A DNA stretch of 64,000 nucleotides from Isoperla grammatica (Eukaryota; Arthropoda; Insecta; Plecoptera; Perlodidae). Numbering within the stretch: the stretch's first letter is position 1; every line of letters starts with the position of its first letter. Of this stretch, positions 1 through 9,505 are shown one piece after another. The notes beneath the pieces were generated by a model, which was not told the DNA's origin, ran no database searches, and saw only the letters and a list, made by a program, of their open reading frames with translations. The stretch covers positions 1 through 64,000 of the forward strand of contig CAMDTW010000145.1 in NCBI GenBank assembly GCA_945910005.1, given 5' to 3'. Made by a program: the position numbers and the translations under genes.

Positions 1-1362
1 CTAACCCTAACCTAACCTAACCTAACCTAACCTAACCTAACCTAACCTAACCTAACCTAACCTAACCGAACCTAACCTAACCTAACCTAACCTAACCTAA
101 CCTAACCTAACCTAACCTAACCTAACCTAACCTAACCTAACCTAACCTAACCTAACCTAACCTAACCTAACCTAACCTAACCTAACCTAACCTAACCTAA
201 CCTAACCTAACCCTAACCTAACCTAACCTAACCTAACCTAACCTAACCTAACCTAACCTAACCTAACCTAACCTAACCTAACCTAACCTAACCTAACCTA
301 ACCTAACCTAACCTAACCTACCTAACCTAACCTAACCTAACCTAACCTAACCTAACCTAACCTAACCTAACCTAACCTAACCTAACCTAACCTAACCGAA
401 CCTAACCGAACCTAACCTAACCTAACCTCCTAACCTAACCTAACCTAACCGAACCTAACCTAACCTAACCTAACCTAACTACCTAACCTAACCTAACCTA
501 ACCTAACCTAACCTAACCTAACCTAACCTCTAACCTAACCTAACCTAACCTTAACCTAACCTAACCTTAACCTAACCTAACCTAACCTTAACCTTAACCT
601 TAACCTTAACCTAACCTTAACCTTAACCTAACCTAACCTTAACCTAACCTTAACCTAACCTTAACCCTAACCTTAACCTAACCCCTAACCTTAACCTAAC
701 CTAACCTTAACCTAACCTTAACCTTAACCTAACCTTAACCTAACCTAACCTTAACCTTAACCTTAACCTAACCTTAACCTAACCTAACCTTAACCTAACC
801 TAACCTAACCTTAACCTTAACCTAACCTAACCTTAACCTTAACCTAACCTAACCTTAACCTTAACCTAACCTTAACCTTAACCTTAACCTAACCTAACCT
901 TAACCTTAACCTAACCTTAACCTTAACCTTAACCTAACCTAACCTTAACCTTAACCTAACCTAACCTTAACCTAACCTAACCTTAACCTAACCTAACCTA
1001 ACCTTAACCTAACCTAACCTAACCTTAACCTAACCTAACCTAACCTTAACCTAACCTAACCTAACCTAACCTAACCTAACCTAACCTAACCTAACCTAAC
1101 CTAACCTAACCTAACCTAACCTAACCTAACCTAACCTAACCTAACCTAACCTAACCTAACCTAACCTAACCTAACCTAACCTAACCTAACCTAACCTAAC
1201 CTAACCTAACCTAACCTAACCTAACCTAACCTAACCTAACCTAACCTAACCTAACCTAACCTAACCTAACCTAACCTAACCTAACCTAACCTAACCTAAC
1301 CTAACCTAACCTAACCTAACCTAACCTAACCTAACCTAACCTAACCTAACCTAACCTAACCT
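1..1362. repeat. Telomere, (CCTAA)n / TTAGG type
   Basis: The first 1,362 bases are almost pure CCTAA pentamers, so the G-rich strand running toward the end is TTAGG. This is the canonical arthropod telomere repeat and differs from the vertebrate hexamer. The C-rich strand at the 5' edge is the orientation expected for a left chromosome end. Three zones are visible. Positions 1-540 are mostly perfect, with a few CCGAA and CCCTAA variants. Positions about 540-1060 are rich in CCTTAA hexamers. Positions about 1060-1362 are again pure CCTAA. The array stops at the mitochondrial insert. Confidence 0.97.
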
Positions 1363-1364
1363 AT

Positions 1365-1843
1365 CCCATGAAGACCATGGAAACCAGTTGCAACATAAAA
1401 AGTTGACCCATAAACAGCATCAGAAATTGCAATTGGGGTTTCAATGTACTCATAAGCTTGGAGAATAGTGAAATAAATCCCCAGAATTAGAGTGAAGAAT
1501 AAACCTTTGAAGAGCTTGGGTGTGATTACTTTCTATTAAGCTATGATGTGCTCAAGTAACCGTAACTCCTGAAGCTAAAAGGATAGCTGTATTTAAAAGA
1601 GGAATTTGTAGGGGGTTAAATGGAATAATTCCAGCTGGGGGTCATATAGCTCCTAGCTTACAAGCAGGGGCCAGACTTCTGTGGAAGAATGCTCAAAAGA
1701 ATCTGAGGAAAAAGAATACTTTTGATACAATAAATAAAATTATTCATAAACGTAATCCTAAAGTAACTGGATAGGTGTGAAGACCTTGGATGGTTCCCTC
1801 ACGAGTGATATCACGTCATCATTGAAGTATGGTTAATGATGTA
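1365..1843 (-). pseudogene. COX3: Nuclear mitochondrial insert, COX3 fragment, copy 1
   Basis: The reverse complement encodes the middle of cytochrome c oxidase subunit III, the inner-membrane proton-pumping oxidase subunit. Recognisable stretches include [26 protein letters not shown] and [16 protein letters not shown], very close to arthropod COX3. Tryptophans are TGA and some serines AGA, so only the invertebrate mitochondrial code reads it. An extra A in the codons before the GLFFTL segment shifts the frame, and the same shift is in copy 2. The telomere abuts one end and a 16-bp telomeric stub the other. It is not functional in the nucleus. Confidence 0.95.
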
Positions 1844-1859
1844 ACCTAACCTAACATAA
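1844..1859. repeat. Short telomeric stub between the two COX3 copies
   Basis: The sequence ACCTAACCTAACATAA lies exactly between the two mitochondrial copies. It replaces the sequence that continues the insert in copy 2. It looks like a remnant of telomere addition or telomere-mediated joining, now interstitial. Confidence 0.9.
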
Positions 1860-2487
1860 CCCATGAAGACCATGGAAACCAGTTGCAACATAAAAAGTTG
1901 ACCCATAAACAGCATCAGAAATTGCAATTGGGGTTTCAATGTACTCATAAGCTTGGAGAATAGTGAAATAAATCCCCAGAATTACAGTGAAGAATAAACC
2001 TTTGAAGAGCTTGGGTGTGATTACTTTCTATTAAGCTATGATGTGCTCAAGTAACCGTAACTCCTGAAGCTAAAAGAATAGCTGTATTCAAAAGAGGAAT
2101 TTGAAGGGGGTTAAATGGAATAATTCCAGCTAGGGGTCATATAGCTCCTGGCTCACAAGCAGGGGCCAGACTTCTGTGGAAGAATGCTCAAAAGAATCTG
2201 AGGAAAAAGAATACTTCTGATACAATAAATAAAATTATTCATAAACGTAATCCTAAAGTAACTGGATAGGTGTGAAGACCTTGGAAGGTTCCCTCACGAG
2301 TGATATCACGTCATCATTGAAGTATGGTTAATGATGTAATTAATAACCCTAAAAAGAGAAGAGACATATCATAATGGTGGAATCATTTAACAAGGCCTGA
2401 AACAGTGACTAGGACCCCAAATTTGCCCCCGTTAGGGTCATGGGTCTGGTCTACTAAGTGATAGGGGTGATTAGCATGTGTGGACAT
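1860..2487 (-). pseudogene. COX3: Nuclear mitochondrial insert, COX3 N-terminal two thirds, copy 2
   Basis: Reading from 2487 leftward, the ATG is followed by an arthropod-type COX3 N-terminus (MSTHANHPYHLVDQ), then WWRDI, LHTYPVTLGLR and FFWAFFHSSLAP. It runs to the same GFHGLH breakpoint as copy 1. TGA codes Trp and AGA codes Ser. A segment about 15-24 codons from the start is garbled by small length changes in homopolymers that cancel out. A single extra A further on breaks the frame and is shared with copy 1. Copy 2 extends about 240 bp past the end of copy 1, so it is the more complete one. Confidence 0.95.
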
Positions 2488-2584
2488 TAGTTAACTTCAC
2501 TGGCGTATAGGGTTTTTAGAACAGCAAATACATAAGATTGGATAATAGCAACAGCAGATTCGAGAACTAGTAAGGCAATTTGAT
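2486..2584 (-). pseudogene. ATP6: Nuclear mitochondrial insert, ATP6 C-terminus
   Basis: Immediately upstream of the COX3 ATG on the minus strand, the frame reads [20 protein letters not shown] then LYASEVN and a stop. This is the C-terminus of ATP synthase subunit a, the membrane proton-channel subunit. Stop and start overlap as TAATG, the usual ATP6/COX3 junction in arthropod mitochondria. The insert therefore came from a contiguous mitochondrial DNA segment. It ends abruptly at a 15-base G run. Confidence 0.92.
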
Positions 2585-2586
2585 GT

Positions 2587-2900
2587 GGGGGGGGGGGGGG
2601 GCACTAGAGGGGAAAGGGAGGAGACGGGTAGGGGTGGGGATAGAGGTGGCGAGAGAGAAGGGAAAGGGGGGGGGGGGGGGGAAGTGTTAGAGGGGGAACT
2701 TTCAACTTCTCCCCCTCTTCTCCCCCCTCCCCCCCCCCCCTTCCCCCTCTCCCCCCTACCCCCTCTCAGTCGAGAGGGGGGCAGGAGGGCACTATGAGGG
2801 GGAAAGGGGGGAGAGGGGAGGAGGGGGGAAGGGGGAGAGGGAGAGGGGGGTTATTCCCCCTCTCTCCTTTCCCCATCCCCCTCTCCCCCTCCCCCTTCTC
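2587..2900. repeat. G-rich then C-rich low-complexity block
   Basis: There are runs of 15 G at 2587 and 16 G at 2666, then C-rich (about 2710-2765), G-rich (about 2775-2850) and C-rich (about 2855-2900) stretches. The alternation could form hairpins or G-quadruplexes. Short ORFs here are compositional and are not called. Confidence 0.85.
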
Positions 2901-3095
2901 TCGCGACCTCTATCCCTAGCTCTATCCCTACCCCTACCTCTACCCCTAGCTCTATCTCTAGCTTTATCCCTATCCCTATCCATTTTTCTAGCCTTATCTG
3001 ACATCTTTATATTCTATCCCTAACCAATCTTTATCCCTAATCTATCCCTAACCAAACTTTATCCCTAACCTAAGCTTACCCCTACCCTAACCCCC
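2901..3095. repeat. Degenerate telomere-like subtelomeric repeat
   Basis: The block consists of irregular units such as CTATCCCTA, CTACCCCTA and ATCCCTAACC, the same strand orientation as the telomere but heavily diverged. It looks like eroded interstitial telomeric sequence that has drifted toward CCCTA units. Confidence 0.7.
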
Positions 3096-3214
3096 ACCAT
3101 ACCTCCAGCCTCCAGCATTAACTTTTTACTGCCATGACCCTACCTTGTCCACACCCTGTCCTTACTGATTTTCCATGCCCTAATCTACAGTCTTCGTTTG
3201 GGTACACCAATGGT

Positions 3215-3334
3215 TCCTATGGTTCAGTGGTGGTCCCAAACGTTCACCCATCCTAGTACTGACCACGCTCAGTGTTGCTTAACCTCGATGATCTGACGAG
3301 AACCGGTGTTAATCAACATGGCATAGCAGTTGAC
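3215..3334 (-). pseudogene. 5S rRNA-like sequence (pseudogene or 5S-derived SINE head)
   Basis: The reverse complement aligns along its length with 5S ribosomal RNA. It contains CCGGTTCTCGTC, a box A region AGGTTAAGCAAC, and a box C region GGATGGGTGAACGTTTGGGA at 3234-3253. These are the internal RNA polymerase III control elements bound by TFIIIA. The two ends no longer pair to make helix I, and box C carries changes such as GTGAACG for GTGACCG. I therefore call it a pseudogene or the head of a 5S-derived SINE rather than a working 5S gene. No tandem 5S array is present. Confidence 0.75.
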
Positions 3335-3442
3335 GACGGCGACCTTTGTTATTCTACACTCTATGATGCATTGCACTGACATGAGTAATCCTGTTTGACA
3401 AGCTATTGTCAAACAAGATGTACAAGCTATTCAGCTCACAAT

Positions 3443-3525
3443 CCCATCGCTTCGGTGGTCGAGCGGTCTGTGATCGTGAATGTCCTCTCTTTCCAGGTTC
3501 GTATCCCGCTCGGGGCAAACTTTAT
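3443..3525 (+). repeat. tRNA-like sequence, probable SINE head
   Basis: An A-box-like TGGTCGAGCGGTC (3456-3468) and a B-box-like GGTTCGTATCC (3496-3506) sit about 28 bases apart, as in a tRNA-derived RNA polymerase III promoter. The 3' strand CGCTCGGGGCA looks like an acceptor/T arm, but I cannot pair it with a matching 5' acceptor. It is therefore a SINE head or tRNA relic, not a tRNA gene. Confidence 0.5.
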
Positions 3526-4420
3526 AACATGCTTATATTCGTAAGTAACGTTGTACCCTTTCTGTGCTTTCACGTAGTATATATCGATGTTCATTACTCT
3601 CTTGAATTCCATGTGTAGATTACATTGCTGGTTTAATTAAATTGTATGTATGTACCTAATGTGAATGTCTGATGTAATATTGTACACTGCCTCTGCTTAC
3701 ATAATTATAGTATTAGTACGCTTGCTTGTATGTCATGTAAACCTTGTTAGATTAACTAACTAAAAGGTTCTCATTATGTATGTCACATGCCTTGCATTGT
3801 TAGTTTACTTGTATGTTATGTACTCATTATGTGAGTGGATTAATATAATAATAATAAAAATAAGCAAATGTTAATCGCTTTTACTTTTTTATATTACTGA
3901 CCACATTGGAAAAAAATATTCCGACATAACACATCTAAACTAACTAAGGAATAACAATTGCAATAAATAATTCACTTGTGTTATTTGTTTATTGTTGATA
4001 TGGGTTAAACAGGGGAAGTACAACTCAAGAACGGATTGTACATGCTTAAGGAGAAGGGGGTGGTGGGGGGGTAACTCAAAGTTTCATTTTGTTTTATTCT
4101 ACTATATCTAAGGAATCTATAAATTTGACACCGAACTCGCATACATTATCGAAACAGGGTTTGATGTTCCATATACACCTAGGAGGGGGGGGGGGGGGGG
4201 GCGTGTTTCTATTTCTTGGCATTTTGGTTGTATTGTGTTGAACTCGACACAGGTTATCAATGGTAGTACAACTCGATAAGGGGTAGTACAGACAACTTAA
4301 TGAAAATTTGACTTTGTTTCACTATTTCTCTCTAAACTGTACATTGGACGCTGAGCTCGCACAGAACTATCGAAAAGAGGCTTGGTGCCTCCCATTACCA
4401 ATTTGTGGGTGTGTCCTACG
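3526..4420. other. No gene seen; diverged tandem repeat
   Basis: The interval is AT-rich with GTATGT-type words near 3640-3840. Two diverged direct repeats start with AGTACAACTC-type sequence at about 4017 and 4265 and share a later GAACTCGCA/GAGCTCGCA and ACTATCGAAA segment. A 17-base G run lies at 4185-4201. Confidence 0.5.
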
Positions 4421-4923
4421 ATTAACTGGTACTCGGAATATGTTCGGGTCTATTCGGCTGAGGTCGACAATTCTCGGCTTGTTGTTGTTGCTGTCAGCTG
4501 CCTTTTTGGTTGGTTGGTTTGGTGTCGTCCATGTTTGATTTCTCTGCGCATGCGTACACCGTGTCGGAGACGGCAACGTGAACGCCAAAGTTGGGACTTG
4601 GCGAACTTTACCGACCGCGTTGCCGTCTCGCGTTGGTAACCCGTCAATCATAAACGCTCCGCCGTGTTAGCTATCTTACAACATTCACAATCAAGTTTCC
4701 CAATTCCGTTTCCGTCAGTCATAAACCAGGCTTATAGTTTGCAAAGTCCCAACTTTGGCGTTCACGTTGCCGTCTCCGACAGGGTGTACGCATGCGCAGA
4801 GTAAACAAACATGGACGACACCAAACCAACCAATCAAAAAAGGCAGCTGGCAGCAACTGCAACAAGCCGAGAATGGTCGACTTCAGACGAATAGACCCGA
4901 ACATATTCTGAGTACCAGTTAAT
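4421..4923. mobile_element. Fold-back element with ~185-bp inverted arms
   Basis: The left arm (4421 to about 4608) begins ATTAACTGGTACTC. It is the reverse complement, with scattered differences, of the right arm (about 4735-4923), which ends GAGTACCAGTTAAT. A spacer of about 125 bp separates the arms. I could not define a target-site duplication. It is a MITE-like or fold-back element of unknown superfamily. Confidence 0.8.
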
Positions 4924-5526
4924 GCTTGCCCAAGCCCCCCACTTATCTAGGACTTGACCCTAGGCCTCCCCTAGCCCTCGACCATGAAGGAACCATTCAG
5001 ATCTAGGCCTAGGCCTACGGAAGAGGGTCAACAAACCATGCAACCAGAACACGATTATGCCTTGGGGATGTTATTATATTATATGTTATTATATAAATAG
5101 GGCTGGTTATTTTACAACGCGGCCTAGGCCTACCTAGAACTACGCTAGGAATAAGAAAAAAAGGACTAGGCTTATGAGCCTATAGGCTTGCTGGCCGGCC
5201 TAAGAAAGAGGCTAGGCCTAGGGCTTATGCTGGTAAACTACCTAAGCTAGGCCTAGTCAACTATAGCTACAATTAGGGCCTAGATCCCTATGCTTGCTGG
5301 CTGGCCTAAGGCCCGCCCAAGACCCCCACTCATCTAGGACTTGGCCCTATACCATGGTTTATGTAAGATCTAGGCCCACCATAGCCCTCGCCCTTGAAGA
5401 AACCATTTAGGTCTAGGCATTGGCCTACAGAAGAGGTACAACAAAACAACCACAACACAATTAAGCCTAGGCCTTGGAGCCCTAGAACTGGTCTAGGGCT
5501 GTTTATTATACAACTAGGCCTAGGCC
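4924..5526. other. No gene seen; TAGGCCTA-dense region
   Basis: The palindromic word AGGCCT, usually within TAGGCCTA or CCTAGGCCTA, occurs every few tens of bases. No coding frame or RNA gene was recognised. The last eight bases, CCTAGGCC at 5519-5526, are the left target-site duplication of the next element. Confidence 0.7.
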
Positions 5527-6859
5527 CAGTGGCGTAGCCAGTAGGGGGGCACGGGGGGCGAATGCCCCCCCGCCCCCTTGTCCTGGCGCCCCCTAAACAT
5601 TTGAATTGTTCCACTTGAAAGTCCCAAAAATAAATTTCACATATTATGCGACATAATAAATACTTAAATCCTTTGTGACACCTTCGTCTTTTATAGCCTT
5701 TGTAGGTAGCCATGTGCCGCCTATGTTGATAAAACCTCGCGCGGAACAGATCATTTTCCAAGTGGTCAAAGTATGAATAGGGGGGGAGGGGGCGCGGGGG
5801 AATGACTGGCTGCAAAGTCTTTTGAATTTGGCAAAAGTAAAGAATTTTGTTAAATGTAAATAAATACCATAATAGTGCCTCTTGCTTGACCCATTAATAA
5901 AGTCGTGGTTAATAGTCATGCGAAGCCGAATTATCAGCAATGCGCTCTGATGAAGCGTTCCTTGATATTTTTAAGGAAGCAGAGGGGCTTGCAGACTAGT
6001 GTGAGTCGACAAAAAGTTTTGTACAAAAGTGGGTGAGTAAAAAGAAACTGTTTTACGATGAGCTTTCCGAAGATTGTCTCATTGCATCTGAAAAATACCA
6101 TTTCAGGAGTCAGGTTTTCTTCAAAGTACTTTGTTTTTCACCACGCAGCTGGAAGATCGCTTAGAAGATTTTCATAGCATTGCTTGAAATTTTTACTGTT
6201 TAGAACCATCCAGTTTTTCCGATGAAAAAATTATTCTAGCTTTCCAAGATTTGGCACTTTTTTTTTTTTTTTAAATTACATTTCTCATTCATTGATTGCT
6301 GATGAATTTTACTCTTTCCGTGCTTACAACTGCAATCTTTCTGCAGAAGGTGAAACGCTTAATGTTGACACATTATTGGAATTCTTTCAAGCTATAACGA
6401 CATGCTAAGTGTTTATCCAAATTTGTCCAGCTTGTATCAAATTTATCTTACTTTACCGGTAAGTAATCCGACGGCTGAGAGAAGTTTCAGCAGGCTCAAG
6501 GCAATAAAAACATACACACGGTCAACCATGTCAAAAGGTCGTTTATCCAATTTATCATTGTAAAAATATTGAGAGAACCCTTGTCGAGTCACTTGATTTT
6601 GAAAACGTGATAACAAACTTTGCAAACATGAAACCAAGAAAAAAAAATCCTGTACAAAGAACGAACAACGAGCGCATTCAAAAAAGGCAATTCTCCGAGC
6701 TAAATAAATGTACGTATGTAGGGGCCTATATGTTGTATATGACTATCAAACTTAAATAACATTTGTGATATTTTGTTAACTGTTTAATATGAGTCGGCGC
6801 CCCCTAAAAATTTCTTGCCCCCCCCCCCCCCCTAGACCCAAAACCTCGCTACGCCACTG
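5527..6859. mobile_element. hAT transposon, CAGTGGCGTA family, 1,333 bp
   Basis: The left end is CAGTGGCGTAGCC and the right end GGCTACG-type CTACGCCACTG, giving short terminal inverted repeats. Both sides carry a perfect 8-bp duplication CCTAGGCC (5519-5526 and 6860-6867), the length diagnostic for hAT. Two smaller relatives with their own perfect 8-bp TSDs lie at 39195-39656 and 47631-48074. Remains of a transposase are inside on the plus strand. Confidence 0.93.
5935..6690 (+). pseudogene. Degenerate hAT transposase (C-terminal half)
   Basis: Several frames on the plus strand carry pieces of a hAT transposase, the cut-and-paste recombinase. The clearest is the C-terminal dimerisation motif at about 6420-6590, reading LPVSNPTAERSFSRLKAIK then RSTMSKGRLSNLSL. 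After this a frameshift leads into ERTLVESLDFENV. An upstream segment near 6110-6170 reads QLEDRLEDFHSIA and is followed by a stop. Multiple stops, frame changes and a T run at 6259-6272 make it inactive. It resembles the zinc-finger MYM/DUF4371-type hAT transposases, but the N-terminal zinc finger was not seen. Confidence 0.85.
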
Positions 6860-6867
6860 CCTAGGCC

Positions 6868-7790
6868 TAGAGATACGCTAGGAGTAATGGTCCAGGACTA
6901 GGCCTGCTGGCTGCCCTAAAACCAAGGGCGTGCCAGAATAATAGTAAGGCATAAGTATTCATTTAGGTATCGAAAATAACCAGTTATTCAGCCTATTCTC
7001 GCAGTCGTTTTCACTTTAACTGCATTTCTACCACTTCCACACACCATTACACGGTTAAAAAACACTACTTTGTACCTAGGCCCCCATTTATTTACAGTAT
7101 TTTTTCATCCTTTTCCGAGCGGGCGCACAATGTGCATACTTGCCACCCCTATTAGCACAGCAAGTGATCCTGTGAAACGAAGGCAAGAAAATGCATAAGT
7201 GTACTGTGTATGTATCTACATAATCGTTCGGCCGATGTAGGCTTACTAAGCCTAGACCCTAGGCTTAGGGTTCTTTGCTTGCTGGCTGGCATAAGGCCCC
7301 CTCAAGAGATCCACACAAGTAGGGCTAGGCCAAAGACCATGCTTTATGAAGGGCCTAGGCCTACGTCAAGACCCGGCGCACAGCATGCACAAAGTTAAGA
7401 AGAAAATGGCCAATGACATGTAACACCTGTAGTAGGCTAGATCACCTATCCTCCAACCTTCAACTCAGTAGCAAATCGAAGCTATTTTGTATTGTGCAGT
7501 TGACAGGCTAATTTGGACCTTTTAGCACTGCGAGTGGCAGACCCATTCCCGCCTGTAGTAGTTGCCCAATTCAAGATGGCTGCCAGGTTGCTCTTCTAGC
7601 CTACAATAGGCGTTACATATCATTGGAAATGGCCGTCCTCTAAAGGAACCATGTACGAGGGCGGTGGCTTCCTGAAGTGCGCACCAACATAACCTCACTT
7701 GTAACAGAAAAATAGCCTGTGGGAAGACCCTCAAGGGCAGTCATATTTGCACTGAGTGTGCACTTGGAGTGGGCTCGTATCATTGGCTTA
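6868..7790. other. No gene seen; TAGGCCTA-rich unique sequence
   Basis: Scattered AGGCCT palindromes continue to about 7440. After that the sequence is of mixed composition. No domain, RNA gene or repeat end was recognised. Confidence 0.6.
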
Positions 7791-8076
7791 TGCTGGGTTT
7801 ACACACCGGAATAAGGTTTAAGATTTAATATTTTCTTCTAAGGAAAGTATTTTCCAAACTGATTTACTAGAATCGCTACCATTGGCCGGATTTATAAAAG
7901 CTCGACTCTCATTGGCTGGGCTAAGAATTTTAGGGATAAAGGCTATAACAAGTTGGAATAGTTTCAACTTTCGTCCTAGCCCTTAAATCTTAGAAAGTTA
8001 TGTGAACGCCATGTTGCTACTAGCTTGATTCAACTTTGTTAAACCTTAGACCTTATTACGGTGTGTAAACCGGGCT
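7791..8076. mobile_element. MITE with TTA target duplication, 286 bp
   Basis: The left end TGCTGGGTTTACACACCGG is matched by the right end, whose reverse complement is AGCCCGGTTTACACACCG. Flanking TTA trinucleotides at 7788-7790 and 8077-8079 are the 3-bp target duplication typical of PIF/Harbinger elements. The TIR extends about 26 bp. No transposase is present. Confidence 0.8.
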
Positions 8077-8084
8077 TTACTAAG

Positions 8085-8745
8085 AGAACCCAAACACCTC
8101 AAAACTAGTCGGCAACAATACTGTCCTTAACCCCACATTTTCGAAATGCTTGCAGTGGCTTAATTTGGGTATCAAACCATGCATATCCAAAGCAGCTGTA
8201 TAAAGCTGTATCAGCTAAAGATTTGGTATTGAACTAAAATAGCAGAGCACATAGCCTACATTTCAATATTAATTTTCCAAAGCTCTGAATTTGGTTGGTT
8301 GGGATGTTACACCCCTTAGGGGGCGACCCACCGCTGGTGTCTAATGTGAGGCCGCCGCCAGGAACGGCTATTTTTTAAAAAATCTCACTAATTTCATTGC
8401 ATGCACGTACCTTTCCACCACTCGCAGCTCCTACAGCATCGGCAAGGGTAAAATAATTTGGTAGGCAGGAATACAATTCTTTTATTACAGACAATGTTTA
8501 ATGTATTACATTGCACAATTCTTATTCCGGTACAAGCTTCTAGATGTACTGCAATGAAAATACAAACATATTAAAGACATTTTGGAAACTTCCCCCCATA
8601 AACACCACATCCAATTGTAGCCTTCCTGTCTAGTGTTGTCGGCAGGAGTGCGGAATAGCGCAAACACAGTAAAAGCCAAATTTATGAAAACCGAACAACG
8701 CCAAATCGAAAACATCTGCTAATGCATCCTATAGTGGAGCGTTTC
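8085..8745. repeat. Dispersed repeat, copy 1 (inverted partner at 57865-58560)
   Basis: This segment is recovered in reverse complement about 50 kb away. Shared landmarks include AACCTCAAAACTAGTC-like sequence, GGGTATCAAACCA, CAAAGCTCTGAATTTGG, GGCGACCCACCGCTGG, and ATCTAGAAGC/GCTTCTAGAT near the far end. Similarity extends over roughly 650 bp with small indels. No protein family was recognised, so it may be part of a larger transposon. Confidence 0.8.
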
Positions 8746-9119
8746 GTCCCAAGCAAAGCACTATCAATACTATATTTTACATTTTCATTGGCTCATCAGC
8801 AGTGAAGAAATTGCAAAGGTTACATTTTAAAGGTAAATTGAACAAAAACTCTGTTAATAAATATGGTGAAATCCACAATTCATAACAATGGGTCAACGTT
8901 AATGTAAAACAATATTGACAGTATGCCTTGCCAAGGGTAGAAATTTTCAAAATTGTTCTATTCTATTGCATTCATTAGCGAAATGTTTTACCTTACAACA
9001 AAATACAGATTTGAACATAAATACTATACTGGAATAAGGCTGTTGCAGTGCAATTTTCAATACAAAGCAATTTTCGAAAAACTATGTCCAACATGGCGCA
9101 GCCTGCAAGCATTGCACTG
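8746..9119. repeat. Fragments of further dispersed repeats
   Basis: Bases around 8755-8800 (GCACTATCAATACTATATTT) recur near 60085-60120. Bases around 8985-9070 recur in reverse complement at about 47270-47390, including ACTGGAATAAGGCTGTTGCA. They appear to belong to one or two broken repeat families. Confidence 0.65.
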
Positions 9120-9505
9120 CATTTAACTAGGGGTGGGTGAACGTTCGAATTTTCGAGCTCGAACCGAACTTGGATTTAGTTCGAACCGAGTTCGGGTTCG
9201 AAAATTCAAGTTTGAGTTCGACATTTTGCGGAGTTCGTTATTCAAAACGCGCGCCGCGCGATCTTCGTCCAACGAGTTCCCGCATTTTCCGCTACATCGC
9301 ATGCACGAAAAAGTCGAAACCGGGAATAAATCGATCTATTGAATGAACGCACCAATCACAGCTCGTACACGCGATCTTAATGCAAAGAGTTTACTCACTT
9401 TCCGCAAGATAGCGCTCACGTTCGCGTCGTTCGTGTGACGCAAGATCGGTACAGTAGTAATATCGGTAAAGTAGTATTACCGACCGCAGTCTTAGACCAG
9501 TCTAA

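Noticed and set aside
2585..3004. Open frames rich in Gly/Arg on both strands
   Set aside because: They follow from G/C homopolymers and repeated CTATCCCTA units; no protein-like composition.
3215..3334. Functional 5S rRNA gene
   Set aside because: Terminal helix does not pair and box C is altered; no tandem array.
3443..3525. Functional tRNA gene
   Set aside because: No matching acceptor stem can be built although A- and B-box-like words exist.
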